From assembly GCF_030219325.1 (NCBI RefSeq), contig NZ_CP126625.1:732857-796856 (forward strand): a stretch of 64,000 nt of DNA. Reading direction: 5' to 3'. Both the position numbers and the translations under genes were made by a program. The notes below the pieces were generated by a model. That model made no database searches. It saw only the letters and a list, made by a program, of their open reading frames with translations, and had not been told where the DNA came from. Origin of the DNA: Geothrix sp. Its GTDB lineage: Bacteria > Acidobacteriota > Holophagae > Holophagales > Holophagaceae. Every line of letters begins with the position of its first letter. Position 1 is the first letter of the stretch. Positions 8,859-16,458 of this stretch are shown here, piece after piece.

Positions 8859-9162
8859 GGGTCGGCGTCGCGGCTCACTTCCAATTTGAAAACAGACCCT
8901 ATGCCCCTGCGACGAGGCACCACTTGAGCTGAAAGCATGGAACCGCGAATGCCGCGAATGGACGCGAATCCGCGGTGGATGGGCCGCCTGGGCCTTCGGC
9001 CACCAGCCGCGCCCCGCGTGGCTGGCCGATCACGGGGCGGCGCTACCGGCCTTTAGGAGCCGGCGAATCCGCCCCGTGATCGGAGGCGGAAGAATGCTCG
9101 TTCCACCTTCGCGCGCCCAAAGGGCGATTCGCGGCATTCGCGGTGGGCTTTTTGGGCAGACC
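8859..9162. other. Intergenic region dominated by a nested palindrome
   Basis: No supported gene. An outer exact inverted repeat ACCGCGAATGCCGCGAAT (8942-8959) / ATTCGCGGCATTCGCGGT (9127-9144) encloses an inner exact inverted repeat GATCACGGGGCGG (9028-9040) / CCGCCCCGTGATC (9069-9081). The whole can fold into a cruciform or RNA stem of about 200 bases. The outer arms belong to the CGCGAATG repeat family seen again at 33205 and 37061. Confidence 0.8.
8942..9144. repeat. CGCGAATG-family palindromic element, copy 1
   Basis: Arms of 18 bases match perfectly in inverted orientation. The element differs from copies 2 and 3 by carrying about 165 bases of extra GC-rich sequence between the arms, including a second nested inverted repeat. 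Confidence 0.85.
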
Positions 9163-9822
9163 CTAGCTCGCGGCGGGTCGCTCCCGCAGTCCATGCACGT
9201 GCTCGTACAGGGCCTGGATGAGCGGCAGGTCCCGGTCCAGGTCCCCGCTGGGGTGGAACAGGGGCATCAGCCGGATCACGTGCTCCCGGTAGTCGAAGCC
9301 CACGGGCAGGATGGGGACGCGCGCCGCCACGGCGATGCGGTAGAAGCCGCTCTTCCACTGGCTCGCGCCCTTGCGCGTGCCTTCGGGGGCCAGGGCGAGC
9401 ATGAGGGCGGGGGCCGACTCGAAGGCGTGCACGCAGGCGCCGACCACGCCATGGCTGGCGCTGCGATCCACGGGGATGCCGCCCAGCCAGCGCAGGAAGG
9501 AGCCGAAAGGGGCGCGGAACAGCGAGTGCTTGCCCAGCCACGAGGCTCGCAGCTCCACCGCGAAGGCCACGGCCACGCCCACCACGAAGTCCCAGTTGGA
9601 AGTGTGGGGCGCCACGATGAGAACGTACTTGGGATCGGCGGGGAAGGCGCCCTCGATCCGCCAGCCGGCCAGTTCCAGGTAGCGCCGTCCGAGGGCCCGC
9701 CAGGCCCAGCCCCGGGGCTGGTGGAAGGCGGGTGGGACCGGCTGGTATTCCTTGGCCTGCGACAAACCGGACCTCGCGAAGGTGGATGAGATCGAAGCTG
9801 GGGGTGCCAGCAGGTTAACCAT
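9163..9822 (-). CDS. PlsC-like 1-acylglycerol-3-phosphate acyltransferase family protein
   Basis: 219 residues. The glycerolipid acyltransferase block I appears as HTSNWD (His73, Asp78; the HX4D catalytic motif) and block III as APEGTR (145-150). Only weakly hydrophobic segments are present, so the protein is probably peripheral or monotopic on the inner membrane. The HTSNWDF form of block I occurs in a PlsC subgroup whose acyl acceptor may be lysophosphatidic acid or another lysolipid. The longer upstream open frame is antisense overlap with the next gene; ATG 9822 is used. It lies 53 bases downstream of the protoporphyrinogen oxidase gene on the same strand. Confidence 0.82.
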   Translation of the reverse strand: MVNLLAPPASISSTFARSGLSQAKEYQPVPPAFHQPRGWAWRALGRRYLELAGWRIEGAFPADPKYVLIVAPHTSNWDFVVGVAVAFAVELRASWLGKHSLFRAPFGSFLRWLGGIPVDRSASHGVVGACVHAFESAPALMLALAPEGTRKGASQWKSGFYRIAVAARVPILPVGFDYREHVIRLMPLFHPSGDLDRDLPLIQALYEHVHGLRERPAAS

Positions 9823-9875
9823 TCGGCGATCCCGCCGCGATGCGGTGTTTCTGCCCAGCGGACCGGGAACCGCCC

Positions 9876-11180
9876 TCAGGGGAGCGGGGCCCCTGCCCAG
9901 GCTTCCAGGCCCTCGGTGAGCTCCGGGAGGCCGGGGCCGAAGCGTGCGGCGCCCACCCAGTGCAGGCCCGGAGGCAGGGCCTGGACCAGCCGCGCCACCC
10001 GTCCCCCGTGGCCGGGTTCCAGCAGGGGGAAGGCGCCGGGACAGGCCTCCTCCCGCACCTGGATGGCCTCCGGCAGCTCTGGCAGCCAGCGGCGCAACTC
10101 GCCGAAGACGCCGGGCCACCCATCCAATTCGGGGGCCACCGGGTACGTGCCGCCGAGATAGGTTCGCACCTGGAGCAGACCGGGCACGCCCCGGGGGTCG
10201 TCCTCGGCGAAGGCCACGGCCCCCAGCAGGCCGCGCCCTTCGGGGGGATGGACGAGCAGCCCGAAGCCCCGCTCCCAGCCGGGCACCGGGGCATGGCGGC
10301 TGTGCCAGACGCGGAGGTCCAGGGATGGAATTCCCTCCAGGAGGCGGGCCGCCTCCTGCGAGACCGGGGCCAGGAGTGATGCGGCCTGACGCGAGGGCAG
10401 GGCCACCACCACGGCGTCCGCCTCCGAGGCGAGGCCCTCGCCGCGCACCCGCCAGCGCCCGCCGGGCAGGACTTCCAGGGTCTGAACGGGAGTCCCCGTC
10501 CGCACGCAGCCCAGGCGTTCCGCGAGGCTCCGGGCCAGGGTGCCGGTACCGCCCGGGAGCAGGCGCGTGCGCTCCGCGCCCAGCCGGAGGCCGCCCAACA
10601 GCAGGCCCCCGTGGGCATCCAGCTGACGCAGGCGCGGGAAAGCGTCCAGGCCCAGGCGCTCGGGCGGAGCCGCCAGCACGCCACCCACCAGGGCCGGCAG
10701 CAGCTCCCGGGCGAAGCCGGCACCGAGGCGGCGGGCGAAGAAGGCGTGCAGGGTTTCATCGGGATCTGTTCGCGCCGGAATCAGGGGTTCCGCCAGCATG
10801 CGCAGCTTCTCGCCGAGGCTGAGCCCCGGCGCGCGCAGGAGGCCGCCAAAGGTGGCCGGGCCGGGGTGCCGCCGTCCGTCCTTGCCCAGCCAGCGGGGGC
10901 CCTTGGGCCCGGTCGGGTACGGCTCCAGATCCAGCTCCAGCAGCAGGCGCGCCAGGGCCCCTTCCCGGGCCACCCGGAGGCCCTGGGGCCCACGCTCCAG
11001 CCAGCCCGGTTCGCCCTGCGGGCCCGGCCAGGCCAGCGTCTGCGCCCACCCGCCCACGGCCGAAGCGGCCTCCCAGACCTCGACCTCCCGGCCGCGCCGC
11101 TGCAGGTGCCAGGCCGCCAGGAGGCCGGAGATCCCGCCGCCCAGGACGATGACGCGGGCTCTATGTGCGGTGGTGTCCAC
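9876..11180 (-). CDS. hemG: Protoporphyrinogen/coproporphyrinogen oxidase, FAD-dependent (HemG/HemY type)
   Basis: 434 residues from a GTG at 11180 preceded by CCGGAG five bases upstream. No in-frame ATG lies near the N-terminal fold. A dinucleotide-binding motif VIVLGGGISGLLAAWHL (about 10-26) is followed by an acidic end of strand 2 and ERGPQGLR, both typical of the oxygen-dependent protoporphyrinogen oxidase family. LLPGGTGTLARSLAERLG matches the conserved PGGMxxL region. It would oxidise protoporphyrinogen IX (or coproporphyrinogen III) late in haem synthesis. No other haem gene is in the window. Confidence 0.85.
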   Translation of the reverse strand: MDTTAHRARVIVLGGGISGLLAAWHLQRRGREVEVWEAASAVGGWAQTLAWPGPQGEPGWLERGPQGLRVAREGALARLLLELDLEPYPTGPKGPRWLGKDGRRHPGPATFGGLLRAPGLSLGEKLRMLAEPLIPARTDPDETLHAFFARRLGAGFARELLPALVGGVLAAPPERLGLDAFPRLRQLDAHGGLLLGGLRLGAERTRLLPGGTGTLARSLAERLGCVRTGTPVQTLEVLPGGRWRVRGEGLASEADAVVVALPSRQAASLLAPVSQEAARLLEGIPSLDLRVWHSRHAPVPGWERGFGLLVHPPEGRGLLGAVAFAEDDPRGVPGLLQVRTYLGGTYPVAPELDGWPGVFGELRRWLPELPEAIQVREEACPGAFPLLEPGHGGRVARLVQALPPGLHWVGAARFGPGLPELTEGLEAWAGAPLP

Positions 11181-11212
11181 ATGGCTCCGGAAACGGGTGC
11201 TTCCGGAGTATG

Positions 11213-11242
11213 AAACAAAAGCGGGCGTCTTTCGGCGCCCGC
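11213..11242 (-). terminator. Rho-independent terminator in the duplicated tail
   Basis: On the minus strand, GCGGGCGCC-gaaa-GACGCCCGC is followed directly by TTTTGTTT: a good intrinsic terminator. It sits after the vestigial copy of the peroxiredoxin tail. The hairpin beside the intact gene (11438-11459) lacks the U-tract. Confidence 0.75.
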
Positions 11243-11315
11243 TTCGCTCGCTCTCCGGCGATCTACTTCGAAGCCACGTAGGCCTTAAGACCGTCGGAAG
11301 TCGGCCTGGCTCGGG
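11221..11315 (-). pseudogene. Vestigial copy of the peroxiredoxin 3' end
   Basis: About 90 bases match 11438-11532 with scattered changes. The copy retains the last eight codons LKAYVASK and the stop codon (11263-11265) of the peroxiredoxin, plus the downstream hairpin. Upstream of these codons the frame is lost. This is a direct repeat with a 217-base offset, not a functional gene. Confidence 0.8.
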
Positions 11316-11437
11316 CCTTCGGCCCTCGGGGCTTTGCCCCCGCCATCGGCTGCGCCGATGCGGCCCTATCCTCCCTTCACTGCGTTTCGGTCGGATGGTC
11401 ATGGCCCCGAAGGCCATTCCGCCTCTGCGTACACGCC

Positions 11438-11459
11438 GCGGGCGCCTGTCGGCGCCCGC
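11438..11459 (-). terminator. Hairpin after peroxiredoxin gene
   Basis: Perfect 9-bp stem GCGGGCGCC / GGCGCCCGC with loop TGTC, 20 bases beyond the peroxiredoxin stop. No U-tract follows, so termination may depend on the better copy at 11213-11242. Confidence 0.55.
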
Positions 11460-11479
11460 TCCGTTCGTTCTCTGACGAT

Positions 11480-12061
11480 CTACTTGGAAGCCACGTAGGC
11501 CTTCAGACCCTCCGCGTTCGGCTTCATGGCCTTCTGTCCCTTGTGCCAGTTGGCAGGGCAGACTTCGCCGTGCTCTTCGCTGAAGTCCACGGCGTCCAGG
11601 AGGCGCAGGACTTCCTCCACGCTGCGGCCCAGGTCGTTGTGGTTCACGGTGATGTGCTTCAGGATGCCGTCCTTGTTGATGATGAACAGGCCGCGCAGGG
11701 CGATGCCGATGGGCAGCAGCACGTTGTAGTCCTGGGCGATGGTCTTGTTCAGATCCGAGACCAGGGGGAAGGTGACGCCCTGGATGCCGCCGTCCTTGCG
11801 GGGGGTGTTCACCCAGGCGTGGTGGCTGAACTTGGAGTCGACGCTCACGCCGATGACCTGGGTGTTGCGGGCCTCGAACTCCTTGAGCGCGTCGGCGAAG
11901 GCCAGGATCTCGGTGGGGCAGACGAAGGTGAAGTCGAGGGGGTAGAAGAACAGGACGACCTTCTTGCCCTTGTAGTCGGACAGCGAGATCTGCTTGAACT
12001 CGCCGTTGACGAGGGCGTCGGCCTTGAAGTCGGGTGCGGGCTGAGTGACGAATGCGGCCAT
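11480..12061 (-). CDS. 2-Cys peroxiredoxin (AhpC/TSA, Prx1 type)
   Basis: 193 residues. The peroxidatic Cys48 lies in DFTFVCPTE and the resolving Cys168 in EVCPANW, as in typical 2-Cys peroxiredoxins. Length and the C-terminal YVASK tail fit the family. It reduces hydrogen peroxide and organic peroxides in the cytoplasm, recycled by thioredoxin or AhpF-like partners not found here. ATG 12061 is preceded by AAGGAGG at good spacing; the upstream extension of the open frame is not used. The 3' end of this gene is duplicated downstream at 11221-11315. Confidence 0.95.
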   Translation of the reverse strand: MAAFVTQPAPDFKADALVNGEFKQISLSDYKGKKVVLFFYPLDFTFVCPTEILAFADALKEFEARNTQVIGVSVDSKFSHHAWVNTPRKDGGIQGVTFPLVSDLNKTIAQDYNVLLPIGIALRGLFIINKDGILKHITVNHNDLGRSVEEVLRLLDAVDFSEEHGEVCPANWHKGQKAMKPNAEGLKAYVASK

Positions 12062-12252
12062 TGGTGCCTCCTTAGCGGGGACTTGCCCCTTGGGTTCGAT
12101 GGGAATAATCAGGCTACGGCGGGCCCCGGAGGCGTTCAAGGAAAATATCCGACCAATTCAGTAAAGAATATGAAACCCGAGGGTCAACTGAGGTTTCCAG
12201 ACTCAGTGGGGACGCGCTTCTCGTGGTAATCTGCGAGGTTACAAGGACCCCC

Positions 12253-13554
12253 ATGCAGCCCATCCAGCTCTCCGTTTTTTCCGAGACCGCCCGGCTCCGG
12301 CAGGTGGTGGTGCACAACCCCGGCCCTGAGGTGGACCTGATGGTGCCCGGGATGATGGAGAAGCTCCTCTTCGATGACATCCTCCACGGCGACCTGGCCC
12401 GGTACGAGCACGGCCAGTTCAGGCAGGTGCTGGCCAAGGTGGCCGACGAGGTGCTGGACATCCAGGACCTCTTCACCGATGCGCTCCAGGACGAGGGTGT
12501 GAAGCTGGGCTTCATCGAGGACCTGCGGCGCCTGGTGGGACTGCCGGACGACACCTGCAACCTGCTGCGCGACATGGGCCCGGCGGACGTGGCCCGCAGC
12601 GTCATCGGGGGCCTGCCCTGGGACGACATGCCGGGCCACACGCGCTGGGAGGAGGAGTTCGACTACCGGGTGCGCCCCATCCCGAACCTGCTGTTCATGC
12701 GGGACCCGGCCTCGGTCATCGGCGACGGCTACAGCGTGAACTCCATGGCCACCTGGGCCCGGGAGCGCGAGCCGCTCATCCTCAGCTACGTCTTCCGCCA
12801 CCACCCGCGCCTGAAGCACCACACGGACCACGACAAGTGGTTCGACCAGGTGACGCCCCTGGTGCGCGGCGAGATCAAGGCCCCCGTGAGCCTGGAAGGC
12901 GGGGACATCCTGGTGCTCAGCCACAAGGTGCTGGCCGTGGGCTGCAGCGAGCGCACCCAGGCCGACGCCATCCACCAGCTGGCCGAGAGCCTGCGGGCCC
13001 ACCACGCCGAGGACAACGCCAGCTTCGACCACCTGCTCATGGTGCTCATGCCGAGCAAGCGCAGCGCCATGCACCTGGATACGATCTTCACCCGCACCAG
13101 CGAGGACGAGTGCCTGGTCTTCCCGCCCTACTTCCGCGAGGGCAGCCGGGAGCTGCTGAACGTGACCAGCATCGACCTGCGCCACCAGGAGCTGCGCATG
13201 AGCACCCAGCCCAGCCTGCTCAAGGCGCTGAAGACCCTCGGCATCGACCTGAAGCCCATCTTCTGCGGCGGCCTGGACCCCATCATGCAGCAGCGGGAGC
13301 AGTGGACCGATGGCGCCAACGCCTTCTGCCTGGCCCCCGGCGTCATCACCAGCTACGGCCGCAACATCGCCACGGCGGCGGCCCTGGACCAGGCCGGCTA
13401 CCACGTGGTGACGGCCCAGGAGGTGCTGACCGATCCCACCCTGGACCTGCTGGATGGGGGCAAGTACCTGGTCCAGATCCAGGCCGGTGAGTTGAGCCGG
13501 GCCCGGGGCGGGCCGCGCTGCATGACCATGCCCCTATCCCGGGATGGGGCCTGA
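12253..13554 (+). CDS. arcA: Arginine deiminase
   Basis: 433 residues of the guanidino-group-modifying superfamily. It has FMRDPASV, LEGGD, a catalytic-His segment MHLDT, and the C-terminal RGGPRCMTMP with nucleophile Cys423. Hydrolyses L-arginine to citrulline and ammonia, the first step of the ADI pathway. ATG 12253 follows AAGGA; the earlier in-frame codon at 12223 precedes the family N-terminus. No ornithine carbamoyltransferase or carbamate kinase gene follows, so citrulline use must be encoded elsewhere. Divergent from the peroxiredoxin gene across 190 bases. Confidence 0.95.
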   Translation: MQPIQLSVFSETARLRQVVVHNPGPEVDLMVPGMMEKLLFDDILHGDLARYEHGQFRQVLAKVADEVLDIQDLFTDALQDEGVKLGFIEDLRRLVGLPDDTCNLLRDMGPADVARSVIGGLPWDDMPGHTRWEEEFDYRVRPIPNLLFMRDPASVIGDGYSVNSMATWAREREPLILSYVFRHHPRLKHHTDHDKWFDQVTPLVRGEIKAPVSLEGGDILVLSHKVLAVGCSERTQADAIHQLAESLRAHHAEDNASFDHLLMVLMPSKRSAMHLDTIFTRTSEDECLVFPPYFREGSRELLNVTSIDLRHQELRMSTQPSLLKALKTLGIDLKPIFCGGLDPIMQQREQWTDGANAFCLAPGVITSYGRNIATAAALDQAGYHVVTAQEVLTDPTLDLLDGGKYLVQIQAGELSRARGGPRCMTMPLSRDGA

Positions 13555-13642
13555 CAGGCGCCATCCCGCCTGGGTGGAATCGCAAGTCTTGAAATGGTTC
13601 AGCAATGACTCCTGAATCTGGTTGCTGCTAAGCTTCATCCTC

Positions 13643-13672
13643 GCGCCTCGTCACCGAGGCGCCCCTTTTTTT
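13643..13672 (+). terminator. Intrinsic terminator abutting the next start codon
   Basis: Perfect 8-bp stem GCGCCTCG / CGAGGCGC with loop TCAC, then CCC and seven T residues ending at 13672. The ATG of the lpxL-like gene is at 13673. It terminates arcA or attenuates the following gene. Confidence 0.8.
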
Positions 13673-14656
13673 ATGGCCGATCTGACCCCCACCCCCACCT
13701 CCGCCCCGACCCTCCGGCACCGCCTGGAGTACGGCGTCTTCCGCCTGCTGGACGGCGTCCTGGGCCGGCTGCCCTGGGCCACGGTCCAGGCCCTGGGCGA
13801 GGCTGCGGGCGAGCTCTTCTACCTGGCTGACCCCAGGCACCGCCGCATCGTCCGGGAGAACCTGCGTTTCGCGGAACTCGGCCTGACGGAGGCCGAGACC
13901 CGGGCCATGGCCAAGGCCTGCTTCCGGCATTTCGGATCCCTGTTCATCAGCCTGCTCCGCCTGCGCCACGCCACGCCCGAGGAGCTCGACCGCTGGATCA
14001 AGGTCGAGGGGCTGGAACATTTCGACGCCGCCCAGGCCTCCGGCAAGGGCTTCATCCAGCTCACGGGCCACTACGGCAACTGGGAGGCGGTGGCCCTGGC
14101 CCAGAGCCGCCACGGCCGCACCATCGATGCCATCGGCCGGGAGCTGGACAACCCCCTGCTGGAGCCCATCTCCCTGGGTTTCCGCACCCGCTTCGGCAAC
14201 CGTGTGATCCTCAAGGACGGGGCCATGCGGGAGACGCTCCGTTCTCTCAAGGCCGGGCGAGGCGTGGGCTTCCTGCTGGACCAGGACGCCCTCACCATGG
14301 GCGTGTGGGTGCGGTTCCTGGGCCAGTGGGCCTCCACCTTCGGCACCGCCGGCAGCCTCGCGGCCCGCTACGGCCTGCCCGTGCTGCCGGTGTTCAGCTG
14401 GCCCAACGAGGACGGCACCACCACCGTGCGCTTCGAGGCGCCCTTCGAGGTGCCCGTCACCGGCGATGCGGCCCGGGACGCCTGGGTGGCCACCCAGCTC
14501 ATGACCGCCCGCATCGAGGGCCAGATCCGGAAGGACCCCCGCTGGTGGTTCTGGATGCACCGCCGCTTCAAGACCCGCCCCGGCGAGGGGGACCCCCTTC
14601 CGGCTCCGCTTCCGCCCCCGGAGTGGGTAGAATCGATCCCAACCTCTCCTGTCTGA
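13673..14656 (+). CDS. lpxL: Lipid A biosynthesis lauroyl/myristoyl acyltransferase (LpxL/HtrB-like)
   Basis: 327 residues. GHYGNWE carries the HX4E catalytic motif of the LpxL/LpxM family. The order RRIVRENLRFAELGLTE, GHYGNWE, LLDQD, FFGTxAxS-like and WFWMHRRFKTRP is conserved in the family. It transfers a secondary acyl chain to lipid A precursors at the inner membrane, indicating an LPS-bearing outer membrane. ATG 13673 directly follows the T-tract of a terminator-like hairpin and has no Shine-Dalgarno; an upstream TTG at 13622 in the same frame is a less likely alternative. A second terminator lies just after the stop. Confidence 0.87.
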   Translation: MADLTPTPTSAPTLRHRLEYGVFRLLDGVLGRLPWATVQALGEAAGELFYLADPRHRRIVRENLRFAELGLTEAETRAMAKACFRHFGSLFISLLRLRHATPEELDRWIKVEGLEHFDAAQASGKGFIQLTGHYGNWEAVALAQSRHGRTIDAIGRELDNPLLEPISLGFRTRFGNRVILKDGAMRETLRSLKAGRGVGFLLDQDALTMGVWVRFLGQWASTFGTAGSLAARYGLPVLPVFSWPNEDGTTTVRFEAPFEVPVTGDAARDAWVATQLMTARIEGQIRKDPRWWFWMHRRFKTRPGEGDPLPAPLPPPEWVESIPTSPV

Positions 14657-14657
14657 C

Positions 14658-14682
14658 CGGGCCGAACGGCCCGCCTTTTTTT
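14658..14682 (+). terminator. Intrinsic terminator after lpxL-like gene
   Basis: Stem CGGGCC / GGCCCG with loop GAAC followed by CC and seven T residues (14676-14682), starting 2 bases after the lpxL stop and 25 bases before greA. Confidence 0.85.
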
Positions 14683-14706
14683 GACCCTTCTTTCCCGGAA
14701 GTCCCC

Positions 14707-15177
14707 ATGCCCAAGCACGTGCTCGCCAAGCTCGAGAAGGAACTCAAGGACATCAAGCAGGCCCTGCTCGTGGACATCCCCCAGGAGATCGCCCGGGCGG
14801 CCGGCCAGGGCGACCTATCCGAGAATGCGGAGTATGAACAGGCCCTGGCCAAGCGGGACATGTTCCAGAACAAGCTCGTCACCCTCGAGAAGCGCATTTC
14901 GGAGGTGGCCAGCCTGGACATCAGCCGCCTGCCCAAATCCCGGGCCGCCTACGGGTCCAAAGTCACCATCCTGGACCTGGATTCCGATGAGGAATTCACC
15001 TACACGCTGGTGCTTCCGGAGGAACTGGATGGCCATCCCCAGCATCTCAGCATCAGCTCCCCCATCGGCATGGCGCTGGTGGGCCAGGAGGAGGGCAACG
15101 AGGTCCGCGTCCAGATCCCCGCGGGAGTCCGGCGCTTCGAGATCCTGGAATTGAAGACCATTCACGATGTAGCCTAG
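14707..15177 (+). CDS. greA: Transcription elongation factor GreA
   Basis: 156 residues. The N-terminal antiparallel coiled coil bears GDLSENAEYE, the acidic tip that enters the RNA polymerase secondary channel. The C-terminal FKBP-like domain has SPIGMALVGQEEGNEV. Stimulates cleavage of backtracked transcripts. Twenty-four bases separate it from clpX. Its promoter must lie in or near the terminator that precedes it, unless lpxL transcripts read through. Confidence 0.95.
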   Translation: MPKHVLAKLEKELKDIKQALLVDIPQEIARAAGQGDLSENAEYEQALAKRDMFQNKLVTLEKRISEVASLDISRLPKSRAAYGSKVTILDLDSDEEFTYTLVLPEELDGHPQHLSISSPIGMALVGQEEGNEVRVQIPAGVRRFEILELKTIHDVA

Positions 15178-15201
15178 AGCCGCACCCGAGCGGGAGCACG
15201 A

Positions 15202-16446
15202 ATGAACAAGTACAAGCGCGAACAGAAATGCTCCTTCTGCGGCAAAGAGCCCCATGAGGTGGAGCAGCTCCTCGCGGGTCCCGAAGCCTTCATCTGCAAC
15301 GAGTGCCTGGAGGCCGGCCAGCTGCAGCTGCGCATGAGCCGCCAGGGCAAGCCCCTGGGCAAGCACGAGGCCCGCCTCAGCCGGCCCAAGGAGATCAAGT
15401 CCTTCCTGGACGACTACGTCATCGGCCAGGAGGCCGCCAAGAAGCGCCTCAGCGTGGCGGTCTACAACCACTACAAGCGCATCCTGACGCCCCGGAAGGC
15501 CCTGGGCGCCACCGAGGTGGAGCTGTCCAAGAGCAACATCCTGCTGCTGGGCCCCACGGGCACCGGCAAGACCCTGCTGGCCCAGACCCTGGCCCGCTTC
15601 CTGGACGTGCCCCTGGCCATGGCCGATGCCACCACGCTCACCGAGGCCGGCTACGTGGGCGAGGACGTGGAGAACATCCTCACCAAGCTGCTCCAGGCCG
15701 CCAACTACGATGTGGAGCGGGCCCAGCGCGGCATCGTCTTCATCGACGAGATCGACAAGGTGGGCCGCAAGAGCGAGAACCCCAGCATCACCCGCGACGT
15801 GTCCGGCGAGGGCGTGCAGCAGGCCCTGCTGAAGCTGGTGGAGGGAACGGTCGCCAACGTGCCGCCCCAAGGCGGCCGCAAGCACCCGCACCAGGAGTTC
15901 ATCCAGCTGGACACCAGCAACATCCTGTTCATCTGCGGCGGCGCCTTCGTGGGCATCGAGGACATCATCAAGCAGCGCATCCGCGCCAAGGCCGTGGGCT
16001 TCGGCTCCACGCCCTCCTCCAAGGAGGACAAGGAGAACATGCTCCGCCTGGTGGAGCCCGAGGACATCATCAAGTTCGGCCTCATCCCCGAGCTGGTGGG
16101 CCGCCTTCCCGTCGTGGCGGGACTCGCCCCCCTGGACCGGGAGGCCCTGGTGGCCATCCTCACCCAGCCCAAGAACGCCATCACCAAGCAGTTCGTGAAG
16201 CTCTTCGACATGGACGACGTGGACCTGAGCTTCGAGGAGGGCGCCATCGACGCCATCGCCGAGCAGGCCCTCACCCGCAAGCTGGGCGCCCGCGGCCTCC
16301 GCAGCCTGGTGGAGCAGATCCTCCTGGAGCCCATGTACGAGCTGCCCTCGGACAAGCGCACCTCCCGCGAAACCCTGCGCATCACCCGGCAGAAGGTCGA
16401 AGAGGTCATGGGTCTTCCCTCCCAACCGATCTCCGCCGCGGGCTGA
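15202..16446 (+). CDS. clpX: ATP-dependent Clp protease ATP-binding subunit ClpX
   Basis: 414 residues. The N-terminal C4 zinc-binding domain uses C10, C13, C32 and C35. AAA+ core: Walker A GPTGTGKT (about 117-124), Walker [10 protein letters not shown] (about 178-186), and the pore-loop and sensor-II regions up to [15 protein letters not shown]. Unfoldase that feeds ClpP. No clpP or tig gene precedes it here, unlike the common tig-clpP-clpX order. It is followed after 12 bases by lon, so greA-clpX-lon may be one transcript. Confidence 0.97.
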   Translation: MNKYKREQKCSFCGKEPHEVEQLLAGPEAFICNECLEAGQLQLRMSRQGKPLGKHEARLSRPKEIKSFLDDYVIGQEAAKKRLSVAVYNHYKRILTPRKALGATEVELSKSNILLLGPTGTGKTLLAQTLARFLDVPLAMADATTLTEAGYVGEDVENILTKLLQAANYDVERAQRGIVFIDEIDKVGRKSENPSITRDVSGEGVQQALLKLVEGTVANVPPQGGRKHPHQEFIQLDTSNILFICGGAFVGIEDIIKQRIRAKAVGFGSTPSSKEDKENMLRLVEPEDIIKFGLIPELVGRLPVVAGLAPLDREALVAILTQPKNAITKQFVKLFDMDDVDLSFEEGAIDAIAEQALTRKLGARGLRSLVEQILLEPMYELPSDKRTSRETLRITRQKVEEVMGLPSQPISAAG

Positions 16447-16458
16447 ATCGAGGCTTCC

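Larger units (their letters stand above)
11181..11479. other. Intergenic region with a duplicated peroxiredoxin tail and small palindromes
   Basis: No gene. It contains a second copy of the peroxiredoxin 3' end and its hairpin (11221 to about 11315). Then come short hairpins: CATCGGC/GCCGATG (11344-11360) and ATGGCC/GGCCAT (11401-11417). The hairpin next to the real gene end lies at 11438-11459. An incidental open frame covers the region but is not coding-like. Confidence 0.7.

Noticed and set aside
11320-11437. Insert between peroxiredoxin tails as a small coding gene
   Set aside because: The open frame across it is Arg/Pro-rich, lacks a start context, and is interrupted by several hairpins typical of non-coding repeats.
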